Assembly (NCBI GenBank): GCA_964019135.1 | Contig: OZ025257.1 | Location: forward strand, 26,706,352-26,770,351 | DNA from: Arenicola marina | Taxonomy: Eukaryota > Annelida > Polychaeta > Arenicolidae | Length of the DNA: 64,000 nt | Reading direction: 5' to 3' | Shown here: one piece after another, positions 1 through 10,838 of the stretch | Position numbering within the stretch: the first letter of the stretch is position 1 | How the letters are laid out: each line of letters begins with the position of its first letter | Made by a program: the position numbers and the translations under genes | The notes under the pieces: model-generated | Told to the model about the DNA's origin: nothing | The model's input: only the letters and a program-made list of their open reading frames with translations | The model's database searches: none

Positions 1-1585
1 TCGTTCATCTCGGCCCCGCGTAACTGTCAACTTAACGGTTACCATCCACAGTGCGTGGGGTCACGAACGCCTTTCGGGGATAGGTTTTTTAAACATTTTT
101 GATGCAGCATTTTAAAGCTTTAGATTTCGACTTCGTTATTATATGACCACAGCTGATGACTGAAAACAAACATATTACCAAACTGACAGGAGGTCAAAGG
201 TTTTTGTGCTTTACGACTTCGATTTACTCGATAGTCCAAAACTTTATAAAGTTCATTTATAAAAACATGATTCATGTTACTATATTCATCCCACAGTGGG
301 TGTATTGTATGAAATGATCCATGTGATGTCAAATTGCGAATATTTATTGGCTAGACTAGTTTTGAATTTGCGCGTATAAAGGATAATTCTGATGGATAAA
401 CCTACACTCCGAGCTGATTGTTGCAACGGGTGCCAAAAAATTAACTTTTGATATTTCAGTGTCTAAACGGGTGTTTGTGGCAAGTGAAAGGTTGCTCGAT
501 GTGTCAAAACGATCAAGAGATGCCGGGAAACGGCCATTTAGGCCTGATTCATCCCGCGCTTTGCAGCAGCTGCTGACTTTGAGGTTCGAACATTTCACGC
601 ATAGTGTCAACGGCGGCCGACGAGAGGAGGTACGTGGCGCTCTAAACGCGTTTGTAGCCAGAGATTGAGGCTAGGGCGCCCCCTGTCGATTGGACCGGTA
701 AACAGCATGTTAAACACGTTAATGACGCTTCAAAACAGGCACAAGGTTTCACTTTTGCAGAGGGAAAATTCAAGAAGTTGGATTGCTTTGGTCATTGGTA
801 GATAATTGGTCCTGAATATGGTAGGCGTTTATAATTTGTTATGAACCTTAAGGCTTTAGGTTTGCGTTTCTGTACGCAAAATCGACATTAAAAACTAGCA
901 AAACAGCTAGATATGCCACTTGAAACCTGGCTTAGTGTTTACCTGAGGCAGGGGAACGAAAGCGTCAGCGGAACGCCCTCTGCCGGAAGATCAGGGAGGA
1001 GTGATGCAGCGTCGCCATCTCTCGGGAAAAGATCGAGTGTAAAAAGCCGCAAAGTTAATTGATACTATCGCAACCGAACAATGAGCAGAAAAAAGCCTCA
1101 ATCGGGTAAAGCGTTTATTAAAAGCTCTGGTCACCATTAAGTTGTGTGTTCTATGTTAACCACGTAACAACGCATATGATGAGTATTCTTTGACTGCGTT
1201 CACTCCGGCATGTGGCTATTTAAGCGATATGAAAGCAAATAACTACAATATATATACATATGTATTATATAGAGACAGAATCACAGCATGCGACATATTT
1301 CGCTCATGAAATATCTTAATCAACAATCTCACGCGAAAGCCATACGCGAGATGCCACAAACCCGCGTCCAAGTCGAGCATCATCTTGTCCGATTGTCATG
1401 TAGAACTAATTAACATATCTAGCTCTTTCATTCCTATGGTTGAATCTCAACGATGAATCTGTACTTTAATGCATTGATGATCTCAGTACGAGGTGTCTAT
1501 CACGAGACGGCCACCGCCGTAGCACAGCGTTATGCATTGTGCTCCCTGTGGGTCTCCACCGCTGTCGTCGAACGCACGGTCAATG
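1..1585. other. 3' flank of the GPCR gene, no other gene seen
   Basis: No open frame here has recognisable domain content. Read on the minus strand this is the 3' flank of the receptor gene. A perfect AATAAA lies at 1119-1114 and an ATTAAA at 1470-1465, so the 3' UTR could be about 120 to 470 nt long. That is inference from motifs only. Short frames such as 459-668 have no family features. Confidence 0.5.
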
Positions 1586-3161
1586 TTACGTCTTCGGCCT
1601 TAAAGGTGAGTATTCCGCCGGCCGATTGTAACTGCCCCGGGAGTGGACCAGAGGGGAGGGCATCGGGGAGGGTCTGGGGCTCGGGGTAAGGCGTGTGCTC
1701 TTGCCGTTGCGGACCGTCAGTAGCTTGGTTGCGTTGCCATAGGAGGCGGCTGAGTGGTTGGGGCTGGCGGCGGCGCGGGAACGCCGAAGGAGCAGACGAC
1801 ACAACTCCTGCCTGAACTTCTGCCCCGCGGCGCAGTACAGGTAGAAGTTCATGGAGTGGTTGGCGTACATCAACAGCTGGGTGACGGTTCTCAGCAGCAT
1901 GCCCTGGGCCAGCAGGTGGTTCTGCTCGTACGGGGGCAGCGAGCTGAGCTTGGAGTTCCAGTAGGTCGTCAGGATTAGGATGATGTTCATCGGCAGCGTG
2001 GTGATCAGAAAGGCGAAGGATATTGTCAACAGCATCACCGTCAGACGTATGTTACTCTCCTGGTGGTGATGGGCCGAGGAGGAGCCTCCACCCCCTCCTC
2101 CTCCCCCTCCCCCGGCGGTAGCACCCCCGCCCCCTCCCGCCCCGGACCCTCCGCCTGTCTTGCGGGTGTCTCCCCCGGGCGCCGCGCCGGCTCGCAGGGA
2201 CTTGGTCTCGGCGGGGACGTGCTGAGAGAGCTTGCTGCGGTAGGCCTTGGCGCGCATCACCTCGGAGATGATGCGGCCGTTGAGGACCATGAGGACGACG
2301 AAGGGCAGGAAGGAGTAGATGAAGGCGTCCACCCATTGCCAGTACTCCAGCAGCTGCTCCAACCCCCGCGTCGCGTCGCACTGGCTCCGCTCCACCATCG
2401 TTCCATTGCCCACCTCCCCTCCGGAGGTTCCATCCCCGTTGCCTAGCGACGATGACAGCCCCGACGACGACGACGATGCAGTATCCAGCGGCGTCGGGTT
2501 CCGCCTCGTGGTGATGGCCGAGGTGAAGAAGAAGTGAAAGTTAATGGCAAAGATGACGACGCCGATGGAGATGATGACCTTGGCGGCCTTGGAGGAGTTG
2601 CACATGGCCGGTGCCTGGAGCGGGTGGCACACGGCGATGTAGCGTTCCACGGTCACGGCGATGATGAGCCAGACGGAGTAATCACTGACCGTGTAGCCCA
2701 GCACCGTGATGGGCTTACACATCCAGTCCGCCTGGTCCCGGATGTCGTATCCGGTCAGCGTCCCGATCCAGAGCCTGAGCAGGCCGACGTGGAGCACCAG
2801 GGTATCCGTGATGGAGAGCACGGCCAGGTAGAGGTAGGTCGACACTCGGCGCATAGTCCGCCGCGTCAGAATGATGAAGGCCAGCACGTTGCCCACCGTG
2901 CCGAAAACCAGCAGGAAGGGCGGCATGTACGTCATCAGCACCTTGTGGTCCTGGTACTCGCGGTAGTGTAGCAGCTCTTCCTCCGTCCCCACCGCCACGG
3001 GGTCCGTCGCCGCGGACCCGGACAGCCGGTCCACGCAGGCCCACACTTCGGCCTTGCTGGACTGGGGCCCCCGGGGTGGGCAGAGCAGGTCCTGGTCTTC
3101 AGGTGCCAGTCCCGCCCACCACCCCCAGAGCTCCGTGTAGTTGGTGTCCCCCTGAGTCGTC
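1586..3161 (-). CDS. Class A GPCR, neuropeptide-receptor type (large 3' exon; 5' exon missing)
   Basis: Seven-transmembrane receptor of the rhodopsin class, expected in the plasma membrane and coupled to G proteins. Numbering starts at the GTG at 3046 (486 codons to the TAA). TM1 is about 40-62 with GN at 52-53; TM2 72-95 with Asp81; Cys110 and Cys223 can form the TM3-ECL2 disulfide; TM3 ends in ERY at 134-136 followed by the IAVCHP motif; TM4 155-177; TM5 238-262 with Pro248; TM6 332-358 with Pro352; TM7 382-407. CWxP reads TTLP, NPxxY reads NFYLY, and TM4 lacks the usual Trp, as in FMRFamide-receptor-like and GPR139/142-like receptors. ICL3 is glycine-rich (about 297-321); ECL2 is serine-rich with an NGT glycosylation site. 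The frame stays open upstream of 3046 with no ATG until a stop near 3200. A pyrimidine tract ending in CAG at 3162-3164 is a good splice acceptor, so the start codon is probably in an earlier exon. The ligand cannot be told. Confidence 0.9.
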
Positions 3162-3185
3162 CTGCTCCCCAGCAGGCAACCGGCA
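3162..3185 (-). promoter_or_regulatory. Candidate 3' splice site of the GPCR exon
   Basis: Read on the minus strand, a TC-rich tract is followed by GGGGAGCAG just before the exon. Using it gives an N-terminus containing an NYT glycosylation site, typical of receptor ectodomains. A second CAG about nine bases further in is an alternative. The upstream donor exon was not found in this window. Confidence 0.45.
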
Positions 3186-3199
3186 GGAGAGAAGAGAGA

Positions 3200-3604
3200 A
3201 CTTTAATTATCTCATTAAGCTATGGTATCATAAAATAAAACAAAGTTGAAGCATATTCATGTTTTCGAACGAAAAAAATAGCGATAAACATGAAACGTAA
3301 TTGAGGTATGGATTTAGTTTTATTCATGCCCATTTTCTTTCTTTTTAGCCACCAAATGTCGTGAACTCATCCATTTATTGCTGTAATCTATCTATCGATT
3401 ATATCCTGGGTTTGGACTGAATCGTCTTCAAACAATAACAGAAACAGTTTTGAAATTATTTATAGCTAAGCAGACAAATGAGCAACCGCTTTCTTTTTAC
3501 AGCAATGGGTCAAGCTGACACCATTGTTCAACTGCTGCAACCAAGGATATCTGACACTGTCGTTTGTACTGAAGTTGGCAGCTTTCGATTACAGTTAGTG
3601 TTTA
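3200..3604. other. Non-coding, probable GPCR intron start
   Basis: AT-rich sequence just upstream of the receptor exon on the minus strand. No exon, promoter or repeat is recognised here. Confidence 0.4.
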
Positions 3605-3960
3605 GGATTAAACAGTTGGTGTTTCCACTCTTATATTATCGAGCTCTAACGCCTCAAATAATAGAAGGGCATACTATGTTCCGTTGTCTTCGCACCTACC
3701 AACTTAAATTCTGCGTGTGAGGAAACTGACGTCAAAGGGGAATACAAACTCATATGCTTTTACAGTAAGACTCAGATTCTGTTTGCTCATAGGCTTGAAC
3801 TCAACACTCAACCATGACAACAATACACGCCCTAGACAACTAATCTGTCCACGCATTGCCTGAAAGCTCACCTGTCAATCTTGGCATCATTGGGGAATTT
3901 TCGAATAACGCTCAGATGCAATGCTCCCAGAAATAAACCCGCCGGACCTGTTTTGATACT
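3605..3960. repeat. Dispersed repeat, copy 1 (partner at 41475-41840)
   Basis: This stretch aligns in the same orientation with 41475-41840. Shared blocks include the AAACAGTTGG start, an AATAGTAGAAGG-like block, a block around CTTGAACTCAA, AAGCTCAC.TGTCAATCTT, and GGGGAATTT followed by ACGCTCAGATG.AATG. The copies are well diverged with several indels. No coding frame or terminal repeat is evident, so the class is unknown; it may be part of an old transposon. Confidence 0.7.
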
Positions 3961-4365
3961 TTAACGAAAGCGTTTATAGTGATATGTTGGAATAAAAACT
4001 GTAAAATCTCATTCAGATAATGTTATTTGTTTATCTACCCTAAACAAAGTTAACTCCGAGCAAGACAAAATCGTGGCCCGAACACTTTAAGATGATTTGA
4101 TTCCCTGGTGTTTAGTTATACGGCGACAAATTAAAAAAATAACGACAAATATAAAACCATCGTTGCAATGGACGCTTGAATAGAAAGTGATAATAAATAT
4201 GAAATCGCACGATGTATAATTGCTTTTCCCATTTTAGCAGCGCGTAATAACGCTTTGGCTCTAGTATGTGCCGCAGACATTTCTGCTGCGTATGTCGCCG
4301 TTCGGCTGCAGCCACGGCGGACGCTACCCAACACCCCCAGCAGAAGAAACCCTGCAGTGCATATG
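3961..4365. other. Non-coding, nothing recognised
   Basis: AT-rich DNA. The minus-strand open frames here show no domain and run into the tandem array that follows. Confidence 0.4.
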
Positions 4366-4557
4366 TTTGCAATCATGATGACATTGAAAGGCGACTGTTT
4401 GCAATCACGATGACATTGAAAGGCGACTGTTCGCAATCATGATGACATTGAAAGGCGACTGTTCGCAATCATGATGACATTGAAAGGCGACTGTTCGCAA
4501 TCAGGATGACATTGAAAGGCGACTGTTCGCAATCACGATGACATTGAAAGGCGACTG
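4366..4557. repeat. Minisatellite, 32-bp unit x 6
   Basis: Six head-to-tail copies of a 32-bp unit containing GATGACATTGAAAGGCGACT. Copies differ by only one or two bases, so the array is young. Confidence 0.95.
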
Positions 4558-5035
4558 TTCTCTGGAACTAGTAGACGCAGAACTGATTGCTCTCTGTGCC
4601 ACAATTATAAAAATGCCATCCCTGTGTGTACATCATACATAAATTTGAAAAATATAAACACGGTGGTTTTAATTAACACACCACCGGCCAAGGTGTCTGT
4701 AACGTGGATGGGTTGGTATCTCTTGCAAATCAAAGATACATTTTCAACGATGACCTTCGTTGAAGTCAGACGACTATTTGAAAGACCTTTTGTGACTTAA
4801 CTATTTAACTTAAAACCTTTCTATTTTTAGGCACTGCTCTTATAGACTTCCGATCTTTATTTACATACGGACTAATTACCCTGCGGCTGATTATACGAAA
4901 GCAGTTTAGCCGATCACGGCGCATAGTCGGGTAAAGTTACCATGTAAATGATGGGCGATTTTAGCCGGCTAAACGATGTACAGAAATAGGCCACTGGTAT
5001 CGTGTTGCTGTGTGTGGAGGCTGGCATTAGTCCCC
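4558..5035. other. Non-coding, nothing recognised
   Basis: No supported gene, repeat or motif. Confidence 0.4.
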
Positions 5036-5190
5036 CAAGGAATGACCGGGAGGAGTGGCCGGCGTGGTCCGGGGAGTGGCCTGGGGAAGTGGCCGGAGTG
5101 GTCCGGGGAGTGGCCTGGGGGAGATACCGGTGTGGTCGGGGGAGTTGCCGGAATGGCCTGAGGGAGTAATCTGGGGGAGTGGCGGCCCGA
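5036..5190. repeat. Decayed G-rich minisatellite, about 35-bp unit
   Basis: Four to five imperfect units built from GGGGAGTGGCC and GGAGTGGTCC blocks, strongly G-rich on the plus strand. Open frames over it on the minus strand are proline-rich by-products of the array. Confidence 0.8.
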
Positions 5191-5492
5191 CACTCCAAAT
5201 GTATCCAGTCTTAAGACTAATACCATGATTGCCGCGAGGGGCGCTGCACATTCGATACCTCTGTTAATTGATGCGTGCTCCAGGTAAAACTGACCAGGTG
5301 CAAACCCAGGTCTCTTGCGTCTCATTTCACTTCATATTTGTGCAGATTGCTTTAATATTTAACTGTAATAGGTTATGACTAGGAGTGTGATAGTCTTAAA
5401 GGTTTGTCAGTTGTGAAGTTCATATTTAGTTTTTATTTAGCTTAAAATATTCGACGCATATATTAGAATTTTTATTTTTAAGCCTGTGTGAA
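5191..5492. other. Non-coding, nothing recognised
   Basis: AT-rich lead-in to the 345-bp duplication. No gene is supported. Confidence 0.4.
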
Positions 5493-6185
5493 AAATAGAA
5501 GAATCCCCTATATCGGAAATGATATATTTATACCTGAATAGCGTGAATAAAACGTCACTTTACTAACATTATACAGTTACCAATATTGTACAATGGTATT
5601 TACACCACTTAACTTGGGTATTGTATAGTATATATTTCGTATGAATGATATGTTTGATATAAGTCCATATGGTGTAATTAAAAATATGGACTGATTAATA
5701 CTATAATATATGAATTAATGAATAATATAATATTAATAATATGGACTTTAATAGCCTGCAGGAGGACGTTACTGTTTTAGGGGTTGGTTTACTGAGTGAA
5801 AAAAAATTAACAACGGCTTCACTAAATTCTAAAATTTACTATTAGAAGAATCTCTTATATCGGAAATGACATATTTATAGCTGAATAGCGTGAATAAAAC
5901 GTCACTTTACGAACATTACATAGTTACCAATATTATACAATGGTATTTAAACCACTTAACTTGGGTATTGTATAGTATATATTTCATATAACTGATATAT
6001 TTAGGTCCATATGGTGTAATTAACAATATGGACTGATTAATACTATAATATATGAACTCATGAATAATATAATATTAATAATATGGACTTTAATAACCTG
6101 CAGGGGATGACGGTACTGTTTTAGGGGTTGGTTTACCGAGCGGAAAAAATTTAACAACGCATCCACTAAATTTTAAAAGTTACTT
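5493..6185. repeat. Tandem duplication, two about 345-bp units
   Basis: Units at about 5493-5842 and 5843-6185 are roughly 90 percent identical and AT-rich. Each starts with AGAAGAATC and contains GCGTGAATAAAACGTCAC, GGTATTGTATAGTATATATTTC and TTTTAGGGGTTGGTTTAC. Inside each unit GTCCATAT and ATATGGAC motifs alternate, so single strands could fold. It could be a local duplication or a two-copy remnant of a satellite. Confidence 0.9.
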
Positions 6186-6764
6186 GCTTTGGATTACTGG
6201 GGAATGTCTAAGCGTCTTAGAAATTTGTTGGTCCACCAAAGTTGTGACTCTATTTACTAATGTCATTCATCTCAATTGTTTTCACTTGACTTTTAACTTT
6301 CGCTTTGTACATGTCCATGACGGTTTGATTTAGTTATTGGGCTTACTTAATAATGTTGATGCCTTTGGACAAGCAATAGACAGGCATGAAGAGATAGAAT
6401 GTTAACTAAGACCTATATATGAAATGGGCTAGGGGGTACCCCCTCTGAATCGAGAATCCCCAGGAATTAGGGAGAGGATATTTCACAATTTTAGACCAAA
6501 TAGCCAATCAACGACCTTTGGAATCACAGATGGGTAAAATTCCTCCTCTTTTTATAACGAATTATACAAACGAACAATGGTGGAATTAAATTAATCTTAG
6601 GGATAACAACAACTATGGACTTTATTACTAAGTATTATGTTAATTATGTGTGATGACCATTGGTATTTTCACTCCGTTTCTAAATCCGACGAATTCACCG
6701 TCCAGTATATGTACACAAGTAATCAAGATCAAGTTGTACTTGACAGTTGTACTCGTATAACTGT
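6186..6764. other. Non-coding flank of the TIR element
   Basis: AT-rich DNA with no gene recognised. It ends in ACTGT (6760-6764), which is repeated at the far side of the next element. Confidence 0.4.
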
Positions 6765-8980
6765 CAGGGTTCCCCCAGGAAACACAAAAACAAATTCCCT
6801 GATTTTTCCCTGATTTCTCCCTCAGTCATTCAAAGTTTCCATGAGTAATCAAAAAACATGTTCAACATCGCAATTATTATATGTTTTAAATTCATTTGGA
6901 GTAAAGAGAATTGTTTTACTGAGGACGGTTTGAAAATTATAAAAGAACGTGTCAAGAGAGACGTCCTTATTCAGGACCTAGATAATGGTGGTCTCAAGAT
7001 GTTTAACATGATTCACTTTCAACTTGCCTTTGCATGTAAATTGATAAAAAAAAAACTCGACAAACAATTCCAAATGGGGCGTTATTCCGTTATATTATTA
7101 GTCTTACATATGTCTCGGGTTATTACTGTTTAAAGGTAGTCTCATTTTGCCAGCTAAGAGGTGTGCAGAATAAATTCCCAACATTTTATGGAATGAATTA
7201 CTTAGATTGTGGTTGGAATTCTGTCTCGGTGACGATAATGCAACAAACGATAAAATTTCCTCATCTGCTAAAATATTATGGAATAACGATTTATTATTAT
7301 ACCAAGGTATGCCACTGTATATAAAGCGTTGGACAAAATGTGGAATCATATTTGTTAGTGACATTGTTAAGGAATCCGGATCACTTGACTACGGTAAATT
7401 ATATCAGAAGGTAACCGACTGTCCGCTTACTCATTTCGAGTTAATTGTCGTGAGGGGAGGACTGCGGTCTATTGAAGGAAAGTCAACTTTAATGTCAAGG
7501 GATAGTTCAACTGTTTAAAAAAAAAAATGTTGAGTTCTATATCGACGAAGGATATTCGTACTCATCTTAAGAGAAAAGTTTGCTACAGATACATGTTCAG
7601 CCAGCTCAGATAAATTTGGAAGCTTGCCTGGTCACTAAGGAAACGCAGTTGATTTCGCTGCAATGGGGAATACTCCATAACATTTATCTAACTAATAGTC
7701 AGCTACACAGAAGGAAAACGTCTATGTAAAGTATGCAACTAGCCAGATACCACCATACATTATTTTTATAAATGCAACTTGGTTAAAGAATAATGGGATG
7801 ATGTCAAACCCAATATAAAAAAAGTTGGTTGATGAGACAATTATATCGGAGAAGGAAATTATGTAAGGAACACTTGACGTCACAACTTTTATAGACTGAA
7901 TATAATATTTGATTCAATGTAATCTGCAAAGACCAAGACTGGACCAATTATAAAAAGTTAGTTGGAAAATGCTTTAAGAAAATTATGCTAGGTTTTCATG
8001 AGAGATCAGTTTTCTTTAATAATTCAAACTTTATTTACTGCAATAGACATATATTGGTGGTAAAGGAATGTGCCTGTAAAATTAAATTCGGCCATCAAGA
8101 ACCTTATTTTTGTATTCATTTGTATTTTTTCTAGGGAAATATACCGATGCGAACGAATGCACTTTATTTGATGCACTTGATTAGATGCGGATATTTTAAA
8201 ACCTGCGCCTGTGGAGGGGGGTGCTGAAAATGCGCGTTTCCGCATGAAGAATACCCCTTTCGTGCAGATTTTGGCGGTGAAAAGGGGGCTTTACCGCGGA
8301 CCCCCCCCCCCACCCATAGCAATGTATTAAGAACCACCCCCCTCGGGTCTTAATGTCTCATCTAGCACTCTTTTTGGATTATTATTAGGGATTATGGGTG
8401 TGAGCAATAGTGGACACTTTTTATTGTTCACAGACCGCCAGATCAATTAAAATTCATCAAGGTAACTCTCATAACTTAGTTCAAGGAGGAATGCGACGTT
8501 TTGCTCGGGAACAAAGTTTGTATCACACGAATCACCCACAGCAGAGCAATGCGAGGAACATAACAGGATTCCTGTCTTACTTCGTTGGCACACAGTTATA
8601 ACCACATCCTTAGAATTCGCAAGACAAAAAAATATTTTTTACTCGTCATCTAAAAATATAACTGTCTGTTAACCCTGACAACTGCAATATTTCTGGTTGG
8701 AATACATTTAAATGCCACACACCTCGTACAACACAACAAGAAAAGCCAAATTGTATTCTGAGACCAAGGTTGCTCAAATCCGTTTGTGCTTCAAGCACAG
8801 TCTTTAATTATAGACATGTACAAAAAAAGACAGGCAATTCATAACCTTCTACACATTAGTAGTGACTGGGATTGAACAGTGGCCAAAATACAATTTTCGT
8901 TTCTGAAATTCCCTGATTTTTTCCCGCGGGGAATTCTTTGTCACCATTGTCCCATTTTTCCCTGACCTGTGGGAACCCTG
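6765..8980. mobile_element. DNA-transposon-like element with 15-bp TIRs, carrying a LINE insertion
   Basis: The left end reads CAGGGTTCCCCCAGG and the right end, reverse-complemented, CAGGGTTCCCACAGG: 14 of 15 match. The five bases ACTGT lie directly outside both ends (6760-6764 and 8981-8985), as expected of a target-site duplication. Both subterminal regions carry TTCCCTGATTTTT blocks. No transposase frame is seen, so it is non-autonomous or internally replaced. The superfamily is uncertain: CAGGGTTCC-type ends occur in hAT-like elements, but a 5-bp duplication does not fit their usual 8 bp. The centre is LINE sequence, listed separately. Confidence 0.7.
6856..7960 (+). mobile_element. LINE (non-LTR retrotransposon) ORF2 3' fragment
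   Basis: Translated pieces match the C-terminal half of LINE ORF2 proteins. At 6880-7060 there is an FIW start, an RVKRDVLIQDLDNGGLKMFN block and an A-x-K segment. At 7260-7480 there is ILWNN, PLYIKRW and a GI-x-F-x-SDIV block. At 7722-7780 lies a CKVC...PDTTIHYFYKC zinc knuckle followed by a W-D-D-V block. Layout fits L1/Tx1-type elements. It is 5'-truncated (no endonuclease or RT catalytic core) and broken by stops and frameshifts, so it is a dead copy lying inside the TIR element. Confidence 0.8.
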
Positions 8981-8983
8981 ACT

Positions 8984-9811
8984 GTGTTAATTCTACTATT
9001 AATAATATTAGTAATTAATTATATTAACTTTATTCTCTGTCGGTTTCGATGTACAAATATGCCTGTCGCGTGTTGTTATGCGGTCCACTCACATGGTTAC
9101 TGAGCTTGGCTTCCCGACTGGGGTATCAGACTGGCTGGCCCGATGCTACTGCGGGAGGGCGGCGTCACTTCTCACCACGTATAGCCGCATCCCAGGCGAG
9201 CGACCTGCCACGATACCTGGAAGGCTACAAAATCAAACACATCATCAATAATTTATAGCTACATACAGAAGAAGATGAAGACTCTTCCCATCAATCTTCC
9301 CATTCGCCTGCCCTCTTTTCTTTCCTTTTTTTCATTCATGCCTCAACCCGCGCCCCAGCCCCCGCCCCCGCCCCGCCTCCGCCCAAACCGCCCCCACTCC
9401 ACCCTGGCGATCTATTGCTTTACCATCTCTCCCCTTGGGGTAGCTGCGGGCCGGTGACATACATTCAGGAAACGATTCAAGGCCACCAAAGAAAGACCCC
9501 AACAGCCGAGCAATTATCGAGTTCATCAAATATTTATATTCACCCAACATCGTTTTTCTTCTGATAGCCATAGGGTTAATTTGGCGTCATAAGAAGATGG
9601 CAAAAATGACATAAATTTATCAGTAGTCTTTAGTTTTTGCGTCCCGGGGTAGACAATGAAGTGCTCAGAGAACGTACCACCGTTGTAAATCTGAGAGCTG
9701 TTGTAGATTCAGGTACATATATTTTATCCTTCTACTTTAGCATTGCACACTGCTGCTTGTCAAATGCTGGGTTAACCTCCATCAACAAGTTACCAGGGTC
9801 ACCCGTCGAAT
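8984..9811. other. Non-coding, small C-rich patch at 9345-9405
   Basis: No gene is supported. The C-rich patch produces short proline-rich open frames only. Confidence 0.4.
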
Positions 9812-9993
9812 TTATCGGTGAGTCGGTGTTTTAGGCCGTTTTTGTGAACACAAGGGCTAAACTGGGCCATGGAACCATCCGGGACGATGAAGGATGAACA
9901 GATGCAGCATGCCGGAGGTAAGATTCTCCTCCCCGGATTCGAACCCGAGACCTATTGCGTTTTTGTGCGCTAACCACCAAACCAGAGATATTT
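9812..9993 (-). mobile_element. tRNA-derived SINE, family 1, copy 1
   Basis: Read on the minus strand it starts with a tRNA-like head, GGTGGTTAGCGC (A-box region), then GGGTTCGAATCCGGGG (B box). Next comes a body with CTTCATCGTCCC and TTAGCCCTTGTGTTCACAAA. Copies 2 and 3 lie at 24331-24515 and 40775-40950. This copy keeps the best B box. Pol III promoters of this type are internal, which marks it as a SINE rather than a tRNA gene. Confidence 0.8.
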
Positions 9994-10589
9994 TGTTTTA
10001 TCGATCTTAAATGATATTGAATTATCTTGGCAAACCGAATTCGTGGTATATATAATGATCCACATCAGCAAAAATGCAATACGATTGTGTATTATGGTCA
10101 AAGGGTACACAGAAATGCCATAGCACAGCGTATCATACCACGGAATGCCACTCACCTGGTACGTGGATGAGCCCTATTTTTCGACAGTTCGTGGTACTTA
10201 GAGGAGTAACATTTTAGGGCTCCCAGGTCTATACATGTTCTATCTAGTAACCCCCCGGGACATACATCATGGCTTACCGGAATACTCTATCGTACACTCT
10301 GACTTTTCGGGTATCACAATGACGTCCCATATTGTACCATGCCTGCCATGACATCCTTCCCTACTTGCCGCACTACACACCTGTCACATTGTACATTTTA
10401 CGGGCATCTATCATGATATTCCGCGTCATCATGTGTCACAATTGCACCACGTAGTCTAGTGACATGATTTTCCATACCATACAACATATATACCTTTAGC
10501 TGTTAATCAATATCATGGAATAACCTATCCATGGCTTCATCCTGTCTTTATTTATGGTTTCTGCCGATGTTTTAATTCAAATGATCGGT
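9994..10589. other. Non-coding; weak inverted repeat
   Basis: A TTCGTGGTAT-type motif near 10042 and its inverse ATACCACGGAA near 10134 face each other about 90 bp apart and could be the ends of a tiny MITE. No coding evidence. Confidence 0.25.
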
Positions 10590-10838
10590 TGGTTGTATAT
10601 TCAGGACGCATTAACACTTTTGGTCATATCGCGTTAACGGGAGAAGGAAGGGAGAGTGGAGCCATATCCCCGGGAATAACCCCCTACTATTTGCGACGAA
10701 AGACATGGGATCTGTATCCTGCGACCACACAGACATGGCCACAGCGAGGCGCGAACCACCGATCGATGCGCCGTTAGGCTCCTAGGAGGCCAAAACACTC
10801 AAGGCGAGCGCTCTAGCCCACTGAGCTACCGGTCCGGC
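10590..10838 (-). mobile_element. tRNA-derived SINE, second family
   Basis: On the minus strand the head reads CGGTAGCTCAGTGGGCTAGA (A box) and later GGTGGTTCGCGCCTCG (B box), with an extra insert between the boxes. The body runs toward about 10590. The head differs from family 1, so it is a separate SINE family. The left boundary is uncertain. Confidence 0.65.

Noticed and set aside
905-1060. Possible Tc1/mariner-like HTH (a GRSGRSDA segment after SVYLRQGN)
   Set aside because: Only a short vague resemblance, with no DDE region or TIRs nearby.
2052-2381. Arginine-rich 109-codon minus frame
   Set aside because: Overlaps the receptor in another frame and lacks any family signature.
1754-2971. 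Plus-strand open frames opposite the receptor exon
   Set aside because: Antisense shadows of a GC-rich coding exon; composition follows the reverse of the GPCR codons.
8210-8330. Similarity to 58905-58990 (GATTTTGGCGGTGAA) beside both LINE fragments
   Set aside because: The block lies in opposite orientations relative to the two LINEs, so it is not a shared LINE 3' end. Too short to define a family.
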